Part shown: positions 37,500-48,821 of the stretch, in pieces | Position numbering within the stretch: position 1 is the stretch's first letter | How the letters are laid out: every line of letters starts with the position of its first letter | Source of the DNA: Girardinichthys multiradiatus | Taxonomy: Eukaryota > Chordata > Actinopteri > Cyprinodontiformes > Goodeidae | Direction: 5' to 3' | NCBI RefSeq assembly: GCF_021462225.1 | Contig: NC_061811.1 | Location: forward strand, 21,044,663 to 21,108,662 | Length of the DNA: 64,000 nt | Translations under genes and position numbers: made by a program | The notes under the pieces: generated by a model | What the model saw: the letters and a program-made list of their open reading frames with translations, nothing else | Told to the model about the DNA's origin: nothing | Database searches by the model: none

Positions 37500-38755
37500 A
37501 CCACACAATAGCTTGGCTATAGGGAGGGATCCCTCCTTGTCTGTATAGATTAAAACTAGTGGAAGTTGTTTGGGTAGCTGGTACGAGCTCTTTGGACATG
37601 TCCCAAGCAGAAAAGGCCCCTTGACAGATCCAGGATTTGCTGTAAATGTTAATTCTTCCAGCTGTCTTGAGGATTCCTATCACTGAAGGGGTTCTTGTTC
37701 ACAAGTCAGGATATAATTAAGGGAAATATTTACTTTGTAGATTAGATCAGCATCTGTTGTGATGTGGACACTGCATCATTGTGTAGTGATGAAAAGAGAA
37801 CTAAGATGAAAGATAAAGCTTTCAATTTACAAATCGATTTGAATTCTATTCCTATGATCCTTAATTGTGGATAAAAACCAAATTGTAAATACAAATTGTT
37901 GAAATTGGCTTGCCTCGGCAAGGTGGATGGATTCTCTTAAGAAAAGGGTGTGAAGGTCTGCTATATAGAAGGTGTTTAGATTAGATTTCTGGCTTTTCAT
38001 ATCGACAATAGCAAACATGAGTGATGTGGGTACCTTATAAGGTTACCTTCTGATCCTATTCGGAAGAGCCCCTTCTACAGATCCAAGATTTGCTGGAGAG
38101 ATTAAATCTTACAACTGTCTTGGGAACCTCTTTAGATACATCTCCAGATGAGCTGAAGGGAGTATCCTTGGGGGGGCAAGGTCTGAAGATCTCCGTTTTA
38201 AAAGGTACTGTCTCAAGTAAAGGTGTATAGGGGTAAAACAGAGGGAGAGATCTGATTGTTAGATTGGAGTGACATCTGCAGTGATGCAAATATTGACCAG
38301 AATGTAGTGGTGACAAAAGAACTAAGCAAAAAGACAGACTTCCCAATTAACCCATCAATGAAAATTTTATGCAGTTTAGTGAGGTCTCTTAACTAGGCTC
38401 ATGGGTGTTTGGATTAAGAAAAAGAAATCAAGCGTGAATACCAGTAGCTGAAATGAGCTTCCCTAGTACTAGGGGAAGGCTCTCAATTGAGGCGCTGCAC
38501 CTTTGTATTCGATAGGAGAAAACTCAGGTGGTTTGGGTATCTTGTAAGGATACCTTTTGATCTTCTTATGATCCAAAGATTTGCTGGATAGATAAATCTC
38601 CCAGCCTATTTGGGAACGTGTTAGTCCCCACAGGCTCATCTCGGGGGAGGGCCATCTGGTAATCTCTGTTTACGGTCGTTAACCCCATGACCTAATCTTG
38701 GATAAGTGATAGATGGATTGGTGGGTGGGTGGCTGGATGGATGGATATATTCACA
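37500..38755 (+). mobile_element. Three decayed copies of a LINE 3' end in series
   Basis: A phrase of the type cagatcca-gatttgctgga followed by an aaccccatgac/aagtcc-like block recurs near 37625, 38080 and 38570. The last copy keeps gaatgagcttccctagt, gaaaactcaggtggtttggg, tatcttgtaaggatacc and a gataagtgatagatggatt end. These align with the better-preserved element at 40625-41175 (atgagcttcctccgt, cagttgaggtg, gcatctataccggatgcc, cggataagcgg). The array is therefore repeated old insertions, or a duplication, of the same LINE family. The (GGAT)n tract at about 38725-38748 fits its tail. No coding capacity. Confidence 0.55.
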
Positions 38756-39107
38756 GTATCTCCTGTAAATGTCTTTCAAGCAGTCAAATTTATACATTAT
38801 TGCTGTTGAGTGGCGGTAGTTTGTGATTCCTTAGCAGTTTGATGCTTTGATCATAAGTTATTGATCCTGAAGAGTAGAGAGTTACTTAACTTTTAGTGGA
38901 CTGAGCTCATCATCAATATATTTAAAAAAATAGCAACGACAATGAGAACATTTTGTGCAAAAGGTGGTGATTGAAAAAAACTTCATGAGAAGCTGTCAGC
39001 TTGATTTCCCCAGTTCTCAATATTGAGATCATTCCAGCTTCAGGAAAGCCACTAATACCTACTCTGCCTGGGCACCATACTCTGCCACACACACACATAT
39101 ATATATT

Positions 39108-39151
<44 letters not shown>

Positions 39152-40624
39152 AATATATATATATTTATAAATATAGTCTCCAAGGAGACAATTAAAGCGT
39201 TTGTCCAGCTCAGGTTGACATCCTGTTTTGCAAGTAATTTGATTATTTGGTGCTGGTTTGCAGAGACCCTGCAGACCGACAGCTCATTGTTGTTAACGTT
39301 TGCCTTAGAGTGTGGTTTCAGATACTATCAGCACAAATTACTGTAGCCAAATGCAAATGGTGTCTGAAATTTATCACCCTCTTTTAATCATTTGCCCAAA
39401 GCAGCCAACAGCATGATACATCACTTGTCTCTGAATCTCTTCGGGCAACACAAACGAGAAAACATGATAATTACTCATTTAGCCAGGTTAAATGGAGGAA
39501 TTTGTCATTTATTGGCTTCATAAAGGTCACTATGCTGCTCATGAGAGGATTTTATTTGGAAAAATAGGGAGGGAGGTGACTTTTAGGCAACAAATAAACT
39601 GCAAAGTTTGGAAATTTATTTTACCACATTGCATGATACAGAACCTATTTTGATTATTGTGTAATTTGACTTGATTCACCTGAGGAACAATTCATCTGTC
39701 ATTCTCTGTCAAACTGGGTTGTTCTCTGTATTGCAGTGAGGTACTTAAAATTCGTCACTTTTCAGATCACTGCCTAAATATAGCTGCAACATCCCTGCAT
39801 TTCAATGCCTTTCTCAGTATTATGTGGGACTCTGCTACATTTCAAAATGTTGGGTGATCATAATTTCCTTTCCCTTCTACAGTAGATGTACTATTCTGTA
39901 TATTGGTATATTTTTTTGTACAATATTCGGGTGAGAATGTAAGGGGGTGGGATGGGGATCGTGCAGTAGTACTTTTTTTTCATGTGAAGCAAACAGTGAG
40001 AAGGTGCTTTACTGTGGTGTACCAACAAAAGGTGGTTGTTAGTTTGCTTACAAAAATGGGATTTTACATGATGGTACAAGTGGAGAGGACTGGAAGTGCT
40101 TGGAATCCCTGAAAGACTTAAGTGCACATTTTATAGCTAATCTTGATGTGTTACCCTTATACAAAGCCGGATATGTTTTTACCTACCTAAAACAACTCTA
40201 AAAGTTGTATCATTTGTTTTTTATCCAGTTAAGTTTGACCTCCAAATCACCTAATAATTATGTATCAGTACATTTCTTCTGGCAGCTCACTTAAACCAAA
40301 TTTGGGCACAAGTCACAATAAATCAAAATGCTAATGATCTTTTCCTGTAGTTGATATCAAGGACTAGATAAATTGTTATTTTAACATGTCTAAATGCCAT
40401 ATTTTTCTAGATTTGAAGTCAAGGTTCTGACCGCTTTTGAAGATATTGTCCAAAAGTCATGCCATTGTATGTTTATCAGTACTTAAAACTTAAAACTGTT
40501 TATACAATTCCATCCTTAACAAAAAATAGTTCTGTTTTCACAGGTTTAAACTGAATTAATTCATGATTCTAGTTTACCAACTTAAAAAAGAAAAAACACA
40601 ATTTAAATTTAACACATTGATGTC
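38756..40624. other. Intergenic, with (TA)n microsatellite
   Basis: A long (TA)n tract with TTTATAAATA interruptions occupies about 39096-39173, preceded by (CA)n. The Tyr/Ile-rich frames over it are artefacts. A unique block near 39380-39560 has the look of conserved non-coding DNA; unproven. Confidence 0.5.
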
Positions 40625-41175
40625 GACAGACGGATCGGTGTGGCTGCCGCAGTAATGGGGGCGCTGTGCCGGTCCGTTGTGGTGAACAGAGAGCTAAGCC
40701 GAAAAGCGAAGCTCTCGATTTACCGGTCGGTCTACGTTCCTACCCTCACCTATGGCCATGAACTTTGGGTCATGACCGAAAGAACGAGATCCCGGATACA
40801 AGCGGCTGAAATGAGCTTCCTCCGTGGGGTGGCCGGGCTCTCCCTTAGAGACAGGGTGAGGAGCTCGGCCATCCGGGAGGAGCTCGGAATAGAGCCGCTG
40901 ATCCTCCACATCGAGAGGAGCCAGTTGAGGTGACTCGGGCATCTATACCGGATGCCTCCTGGACGCCTTCCTCGGGAGGTGTTCCTGGCCCAGGGAGGAG
41001 GCCCAGGGGACGGCCCAGGACACGCTGGAGAGACTATGTCTCTCGGCTGGCCTGGGAACGCCTTGGGCTCCCCCCGGAGGAGCTGAAGGAGGTGTCTGGG
41101 GAGAGGGATGTCTGGATGTCTCTGCTGAGTATGCTGCCCCTGCGACCCGGTCCCGGATAAGCGGAAGACGACGAG
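40625..41175 (+). mobile_element. 5'-truncated LINE, ORF2 C-terminal end
   Basis: GC-rich segment in AT-rich surroundings. It encodes the post-RT C-terminal domain of a non-LTR retrotransposon: LSRKAKLSIYRSVYVPTLTY, GHELWVMTERTRSRIQAAEM, FLRGVAGLSLRDRVRSS, then an in-frame TGA at 40931-40933, GRRPRGRPRTRWRDYV in a shifted frame and a LPLRPGPG end. It finishes with cggataagcggaagacgacg. The blocks resemble RTE/I-type (Nimb-like) elements; clade not certain. Reverse-transcriptase motifs are absent, so it is a dead-on-arrival insertion. Confidence 0.75.
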
Positions 41176-41565
41176 TACGAGTACATTGATGTTCATTCAT
41201 TATATTCTTGTATAACGTTCAGAAAAAAGTGTAGGTTATGATGTGATCAACTAATTAGTAAACTGATCATGGCATTGCATAGCATTTGCAACCTGGCCTT
41301 TGTCTGATTATTGAAATTCTTAATTTTCTCCTGTTCCTTCGTCACATAAATTATATTTCAGTTAGTCTAAAATGCCCATAAAGCTGCCATCATTTTGATG
41401 TTTTTCATGCTGTTCAAAGACAAAATGATGTTCAAATCTTTTATGGTAGTTTTTAAACCAATAGTTTTGAATGCCTCTAACAAAGTACTGAACCCAAAGC
41501 TAGACTTATTCCCTACTGGCAGCAGGCTCTACAGAGAATCAACAGAAACAAGGTGTACAAACATA
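41176..41565. other. Intergenic, no gene seen
   Basis: Short AT-rich spacer ending in the TA target (41564-41565) of the next transposon. Confidence 0.5.
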
Positions 41566-42834
41566 CAGGGGTTGGACAATGAAACTGAAACACCTGGTTT
41601 TAGACCACAATAATTTATTAGTATGGTCTAGGGCCTCCTTTTGTGGCCAATACAGCGTCAATTCGTCTTCAGAATGACATATACAAGTCCTGCACAGTGG
41701 TCAGAGGGATTTTAAGCCATTCTTCTTGCAGGATAGTGGCCAGGTCACTACGTGATACTGGTGGAGGAAAACGTTTCCTGACTCGCTCCTCCAAAACACC
41801 CCAAAGTGGCTCAATAATATTCAGATCTGGTGACTGTGCAGGCCATGGGAGATGTTCAACTTCACTTTCATGTTCATCAAACCAATCTTTCACCAGTCTT
41901 GCTGTGTGTATTGGTGCATTGTCATCCTGATACACGGCACCGCCTTCAGGATACAATGTTTGAACCATTGGATGCACATGGTCCTCAAGAATATTTCGGT
42001 AGTCCTTGGCAGTGACGCGCCCATCTAGCACAAGTATTGGGCCAAGGGAATGCCGTGATATGGCAGCCCAAACCATCACTGATCCACCCCCATGCTTCAC
42101 TCTGGGCATGCAACAGTCTGGGTGGTACGCTTCTTTGGGGCTTCTCCACACCGTAACTCTCCCGGATGTGGGGAAAACAGTAAAGGTGGACTCATCAGAG
42201 AACAATACATGTTTCACATTGTCCACAGCCCAAGATTTGCGCTCCTTGCACCATTGAAACCGACGTTTGGCATTGGCATGAGTGACCAAAGGTTTGGCTA
42301 TAGCAGCCTGCCTTGTATATTGACCCTGTGGAGCTCCCGACGGACAGTTCTGGTGGAAACAGGAAAGTTGAGGTGCACATTTAATTCTGCCGTGATTTGG
42401 GCAGCCGTGGTTTTATGTTTTTTGGATACAATCCGGGTTAGCAACTGAACATCCCTTTCAGACAGCTTCCTCTTGCGTCCACAGTTAATCCTGTTGGATG
42501 TGGTTCGTCCTTCTTGGTGGTATGCTGACATTACCCTGGATACCGTGGCTCTTGATACATCACAAAGACCTGCTGTCTTGGTCACAGATGCGCCAGCAAG
42601 ATGTGCACCGACAATTTGTCCTCTTTTGAACTCTGGTATGTCACCCATAATGTTGTGTGCATTTCAATATTTTGAGCAAAACTGTGCTCTTACCCTACTA
42701 ATTGAACCTTCACACTCTGCTCTTACTGGTGCAATGTGCAATCAATGAAGACTGGCTACCAGGCTGGTCCAATTTAGCCATGAAACCTCCCACACTAAAA
42801 TGACAGGTGTTTCAGTTTCATTGTCCAACCCCTG
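41566..42834 (-). mobile_element. Tc1/mariner transposon, copy 2 (inverted relative to copy 1)
   Basis: Same family as 15683-16953, on the opposite strand. Its ends match each other well (CAGGGGTTGGACAATGAAAC at left; the reverse complement at right), with TA duplications at 41564-41565 and 42835-42836. Internal sequence is nearly identical to copy 1. Its transposase gene is inactivated. Confidence 0.92.
41618..42648 (-). pseudogene. Tc1-type transposase, broken copy
   Basis: The counterpart of the 343-aa gene at 15869-16900. Codons 1-115 (42648 down to about 42300) are open. A one-base deletion near 42300, in the stretch following VNIQGR, then shifts the frame. The remainder, from about 42289, is open through all three catalytic blocks (VLFSDESTF, YQDDNAPIHTA, NIIEPLW) until a TGA replaces a codon 18 positions before the normal end (about 41669). 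The shift separates DNA-binding and catalytic halves, so no full transposase can be made. The ends of the element are still good substrates for the intact copy in principle. Confidence 0.9.
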
Positions 42835-42836
42835 TA

Positions 42837-43455
42837 TAATCTCAGCTTTGATGCTTGGGGTATAAGCCTATATAAGTTTGTATTGTTAAGTTTAAAACCA
42901 GGAGAAAAACTTGACCCTTATATTTAAAGTTAGGGAAGAGGCCTACAATAATGTTTGCAATGAAGGGTGCCTGCCCAAACACACACCATGTCCATCTTTA
43001 ATACTTACTTCATGTTAAAAACTGTTTCACATGGTTCCTAAAAATGAAAATTACAATTTTCTGCTGACTCCATATTCGACAACTGAGTTAAGATCCTTCC
43101 TGTAAATTTACATGCATGACTTGAATACTAGTCTTTTTGGGTTCTGATAAGAACCCACAAAGTAATCATCTTTTTCTGAAAGCTGAGGCATGCTCCATAC
43201 TTTTCCAGACCTAAAAAGAACTAAATAAATTTGTTCCATACTTAAAAAACAAATTAAAATGCTTTGAAATCCTGTGTTTAGGAAGTTTCTATATTTTTAT
43301 ACACAAAATTCACAAAAGGTACTTAAACAAATGTCAATTTTAACCGTTCTTTTCAAGACTGGGGTAAACCCTGTAAATGGCCATGGTTTAGTCGATAAGT
43401 TAAGCTGTGACCTAAACTGCAGTGTGTTCACAGCACAGCTAACCGCATCTAGCAA
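42837..43455. other. Intergenic, no gene seen
   Basis: AT-rich, no recognised feature. Confidence 0.5.
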
Positions 43456-43735
43456 ATAGGGATGTAACTGTACACATATTCATACCAAAAATATCTGATA
43501 CAGTCTTGTCGGTACGGTACGCACATGAACCGAATGAATACAACACTGATTTATATCTGAACACATGCAGAATGCTGATGTATTTAACAAGAAGTCCACA
43601 ACACAACATTCTGTTGCGTAAATTCTAAAGGTGGCACCACAGCTAAACAGAGAGGACTCCCGGCTATCACTGAGCTCTGCTATTGTAAGGGGTTTAATGC
43701 ATTTACAGTGGAGAAAGAAAAGCTTGACCAAAACA
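43456..43735. mobile_element. Possible hAT-like terminal fragment
   Basis: The sequence agggatgtaactgtacacat with gtcggtacggtacgcacatg and the later gagaggactcccggctatca recalls non-autonomous hAT elements in fish. Only one end is recognisable; there is no target duplication. Low certainty. Confidence 0.3.
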
Positions 43736-45884
43736 ACATTTTATGTAAGCGTATGCACCTGTCAACATTAATGAGGTACATAGCTAATTCTGCACTTAAC
43801 TGAATTACTCGCCTAAAACCAGGTCAAGCAGAATGTAAACATCACAGATACTGGATAGAAATCAGCTGACGTCCAAATTGCTACCTGTAGCATCCCATCA
43901 GCCAAAACTCAATGCATGATACAAAATTCAAGTTGGAGGAATCACCTTTGATGAGAGGGGATCTTCCCAACAGCTGCTGCATACTGCATTCATGTACAGC
44001 TGGGACACTAGGTTGTCAAAATATCAAAACACCTCAAAAGTGATTTTAGACCTGTTTTATTGTCAAATAGGGACACAATCGTATTTAAAATCTTATTTAA
44101 AAATTTTGAAACATCAACACTGACCATTTTCAAGTGTTTATATTGTTGTATAATTCATCTACCAAGGTAATGGCTATTCCTGCTTCACTACTTTATTTAT
44201 TGAATAAACAAAATCCAACCTAATCTCCAGGAAGTTCTATACTTTCCACATTTGTTAAGTTTTAAAGCATAATAAAATCAAATTAATTTTGTATCTCAGA
44301 TGTCTTCTCTTCATTCTACTTCAAAAATACAAATAACTTTCATGTTTGAAATGAATTTTTCTGAGGTTAGGAAGAACCCCAGTTTGAGTTTTTAAAAAAT
44401 GGATAGACATCAAAAAGGTCTTTATCAACCAAGCTAAGTTTTATATTAGTTCTAGTGCTTTGTCATCACAAACCTACCAATATAAAAACAATGCAATTCA
44501 GTGATTTTTAAAGTTATAGCACAAATTAATACAAGCACCTACTGTATATTAAAACTAAATGAACTCATAGAAGTTCATGCCTATTTTCCAAGTAATTCAT
44601 TCCAGATGACTTATTCTACAACAAAATTATCATATTCTTTTTCTAAAGTTAAAAAATATAAGTGACTGTTGTTTGTTTTTATTGTTAATCGAACTTAATG
44701 TTACATCAAAGCAACAACTTTACATTTGCCTTGATGGCAGAAGAAAACATTTTTTTTTTCAATTTACTATTTGCTTAGAAATGAGATCATTTTAAAAACT
44801 TACATTTCCAGACAGGATAAAACAAAATCAAATCTGTGTGATGCTAAGATTTCATTGTATGAATGTGAAGATGTTGCACAGGTATTTTAGTGACCAGTGT
44901 GAAACAACTGTTGAGACTGTAACATCATGTATCATCCCTCTCCACTCTGCTAACTAACACTATAAATTAAATGTGTACTTGACTCGACATACACATGATT
45001 CTCACCTAAACTTCAAGTAGAAAAATTTATAAAAAAAATTGTTTGTGTGAAAACGTTTTGCTACAAAATGATATAAAATATTGATAAATTCCAATGGACC
45101 AAACTGGCTCAACCGTGTTTTTCTTTTCTTGAAAAATTTATTGTTTTGTATGTTTACAGCTGAAATGTTTGACTCAATCAGTGTTAGTTAAATGCTGCCT
45201 TTCTGTGTTGCCCCACAAAGCACTGGTACTTACTAAGTGTCCTTCCCTTTACCCTGCAGATGAGCAGAGGGGGTTTTCTCATTGAGGTCCAGCTGCTGTA
45301 ATCAGGCCAGTCGCTGCTGACTCACCTCAACGCTGTCCTTATTACAAATCACCTGTACATGCAGTACCTTGACAGAGCCCATAATAAGGCCCTAATTCAT
45401 ATAATCTGTTAGTGAAGGTGCTTACGGCAGCACAGAGTAAATATAATCTCTATAAGGGGCAGGCGTTGCATGATGAAGGTCCAGGATGAACACGACCGCT
45501 GGATATCAAGCAATGCATGAGCTCGTATTAACAGGCTTTCAGTTGGCAAATGCTGGGTTTGAAAATACAAATTAAAGTTTTAAGATGACAAGTCAGGTTT
45601 TGAGAATCAAGGATATCTTTTTGAGACTTAGAAAACTACAATAGAAGACTTTTTTTTAAATATCAGAAATTGTTTCTGCACAGTTTGACTCTATTTTGTT
45701 TATCCTGAGTGTCAAACTGTTTATTAAATCTGTCACAAGGTATCATCTACAGTTGGCTCATTCTTGAAAATTAATGATGGACAGTTCAAACTGTAGGTCA
45801 TCTGCTTTGTATGAAAAATCAACTGGATACAGATGCCAATTAAATGGGACAAATAGGTTCTTCTTTAAAAAAAAGAAATGGACT
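43736..45884. other. Intergenic, no gene seen
   Basis: AT-rich. The block at about 45240-45540 is less AT-rich and unique, with repeated TAAT/ATTA-type words, and could be conserved regulatory DNA. That is only an impression. Confidence 0.4.
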
Positions 45885-46018
45885 GGCGATGGATTGGTGA
45901 CCTGTCCAGGGTACACCCTGCCTCTCACCCGTAGACTGCTCGAGATAGGGGATACCAGCTCCCCTGTGACCCACTATGGAATAAGCAGTATAGAAGCTAA
46001 ATGAATGAATGAATGTAT
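45885..46018 (+). mobile_element. 5'-truncated SINE (same family as 47712-48076)
   Basis: Contains ggtgacctgtccagggtaca, ccctgcctctcacccgtaga and gtgacccactatggaataag, ending in an AATG tandem tail (46000-46014). This is the 3' body of the SINE at 47712-48076 on the other strand. The tRNA head is missing. Confidence 0.7.
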
Positions 46019-47687
46019 GTATTTCTGCTCTGCATTTGAACATCTCTTTTGTACTAGGCAAAATACTGAACATGCAGTTTGGACCTTTGCTCATTTTATC
46101 TTTTTAAACAGCTTAAACTGGTGCAGAGCAATTTTTAAAATCCATTTAGTCTACAGTATGAATCTTTTCCACTTCAGATTGCATAAGTTTTAAAGGAATG
46201 GTTATGTTACACAGTCCATCACAGCCCATCATATTGAAAAGTCTTGAGAAGGCACCAACGCTGCTGTTGTTTGACATGTGCGGTATTAGCAGTTGCCCAG
46301 AGTGGCCAGATGCAGAAGCACCAGATAAAATGCAACTTATCTCAGTTTTCAGTTTTCTATTGCTTTTATGCATGTTTACTAACGTTTGCACAATAGTGTA
46401 TTGAGTAGACGTCCTCTACGTGCTGCTGAGAATTGGGAGACTAGGCTACGTGCTTTATTGCAGGACAACACTACATTTTTTCCTGCTCCAAAATCTCAGA
46501 TAATTTCTTGCATTTCAATATGTTGGGGGGTGGCAGAAAAAGCAGTAGGTCACTATTTATGTGAGAACTGCCACTAACTAGTACACTGTACATTTTAGGA
46601 CATCCTCAGGTCTCAGAAAAACTTCAAATCAAAGCTTCAGACTTCTGACTAAAGCGTCTCAGAAAAAAGTTATCAGAGAAGAAATGTCTCAAATGTTGAG
46701 AAATATATAAAAGAAAAAAAAGAAAAAGGTAAAAATTAAGGAGAACACATCCTAAAATTGCAAAGGAGTGATGGCTCTAATTCGTTACATGGACCTCGGA
46801 CATCAGTGCGTAGCACATGCTAATAGTGACAGCAAAATCTCCAACTTTGATACACATTTACTAGTCAAACGTTTACATGCTGCATGTCCAGTGAGGAAGA
46901 TGTTTGCTTTTGATCAGTAGCTTATAGACCTAGCAAACTGGCACTCTATTCAGGTATTTAAAAGTACTCTGTGGCAAACCAACTCTTTCTGTAATCTTCC
47001 ACAGTGACGAATCACTACGCCAGGAAAAAATAGTAATTTAAAAACTTTAATTTCTGCTGCATTTAGACAGACCTAATTACTGATCACCTCCATGCCATGC
47101 TGTGTTGATGCAGAAATTCATGACATAGGAGGCCCAACAAAGCACCGAATGCATAGAAATGAACATACTTTTAAGTAGCCTGACATTTCTGTTTAAAAAA
47201 TAAATTTGTATTGATCTTATGTAATATTTTAACTTTCTGAAACACTGAATTCTGGGCTTTTATCATCTGTAATCCATAATCGTCAAAATTACGAGAAATA
47301 AAGGCTTAAAAATATTCCACTCTGTGTAATGAATGTATATAGTGTATGTTTGAAACGAGGGACAAAAAATATTGAACCTTTTCACGGAACAGCCATTCAT
47401 CATTTTTCCATTAGAGAAGGATTTTTTCCCCACAAGAAAAAACAGTTTTTTTTTCTTTGTTTGTGTCAAGGTGAAGCAAACGTCAGGACTCCATAGAGCC
47501 TTTCTGAGAGCTTAATATTTTTTTTTCTTATTGTTTCAATGGACCTGTTAATCAAAAATAAAATGTATTTATATCTTTGTTTTTTGGGGGTTTTTTTCTT
47601 AAAAAGTAGACCAGCTAAAACAAAATGCCAGCTAAGAGTTGGAATTTCACACTTTTTTTTATCACATTCATTTTGCTTGATAGGTGG
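46019..47687. other. Intergenic, no gene seen
   Basis: AT-rich with no convincing coding frame. The last bases lead into the GCAG target duplication (47688-47691) of the LTR that follows. Confidence 0.5.
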
Positions 47688-47699
47688 GCAGTGTAAGAA

Positions 47700-48088
47700 T
47701 TATGATTATTGTCAGTCTGCCAGTCATTTTCTACCACTTATTCCATAGTGGGTCACAGGGGAGCTGGTGCCTATCTCCAGCAGTCTATGGGCAAGAGGCA
47801 GGGTACACCCTGGACAGGTTGCCAGTCCATCGCAGGGCAACACACATACAACCATACACACACTCATTCATACACCTAAGGGCAATTTAGAGAGACCAAT
47901 TAACCTAACAGGCATGTTTTTGGACTGTGGGAGGAAGCCGGAGTACCCGGTGAGAACCCACGCATGCACGGGGAGAACATGCAAACTCCATGCAGAAAGA
48001 CCCCAGGCTGGGAATCGAACCCAGGACCTTCTTGCTGCAAGGCAACAGTGCTACCAACTGCGCCACCGTGCAACCCTTATGATTATTG
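47700..48088 (-). mobile_element. tRNA-derived SINE with 12-bp target duplication
   Basis: Exact duplications TTATGATTATTG at 47700-47711 and 48077-48088 bracket the insertion. On the minus strand the head has good Pol III promoter boxes: A box TGGCGCAGTTGGTAGC (about 48065-48050) and B box GGTTCGATTCC (48021-48011). A body follows with tggactgtgggaggaagccg (plus strand, about 47923-47942) and a 3' end gggataagtggtagaaaatg-like segment near 47710-47760. The 12-bp duplication and Pol III boxes show LINE-mediated retroposition. It is a SINE, not a tRNA gene: the cloverleaf is not intact. Confidence 0.85.
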
Positions 48089-48821
48089 ATTAATTATTAT
48101 TTATCAAGAATAATAATTTAAAAAAGATTAATTTCTTAACCAAAAATCATTACTTACGAATCGAAATCAGAGATGTCCTCTGGTGTTGTAACTATGGCTC
48201 AAAGCCCTTGATAATTACAATTAGTAAATTCTCAGAAATAATTGATAACTATTACTGGATGTCACTGATTAATCAGCCGGGAACTTTGACGTTATTTAGA
48301 CAGACAAATCACTCTTGCTCAAAATAAACACAAGCACTTTCTCTTTATCAACGTGAATATTTATTAAATCAACAGCCCTGGTACACCTCACTATTCTGAT
48401 TCAATAATCTTCACCTAATCAAGCATGCAAAAATTCTACACAAAAGGGGTAAAATGACTAACTAAACAAGATAAAGTGTGTATGAAGTCAAATCAGCAGT
48501 TATGGCAAAACAATAGAAAATATGGTACTGAGCAAAGCTTTGGGATTGGCTTCCACTAGACTACAGTCATATAACCCCCAGTTGGAGCTCAGTGAAACAC
48601 AAAGGGTCATAAAACCTTTAGGCGGCAACCAGCAGAAAAACACGAAGAGTGAAGACAAAGGAATAGAGTTTTCATCACGAGGTTCTAGCAGTCCAACTTT
48701 AAGTTCACCTGAGTCTGTACTCAGGTGTTCAAAAACACAGTTAGACATGCACAGCTTCAAAGCGCAGTGGCTTCAGTGTCCAACAGCAATCAAAGTTTCA
48801 ATAAGACATCGCATGCACATA

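Noticed and set aside
39001..39346. Tyr/Ile-rich open frames
   Set aside because: They arise from the (TA)n tract and have no protein-like composition.
48011..48065. tRNA-like A and B boxes
   Set aside because: The surrounding sequence is a SINE with target duplication and no cloverleaf acceptor stem, so not a tRNA gene.
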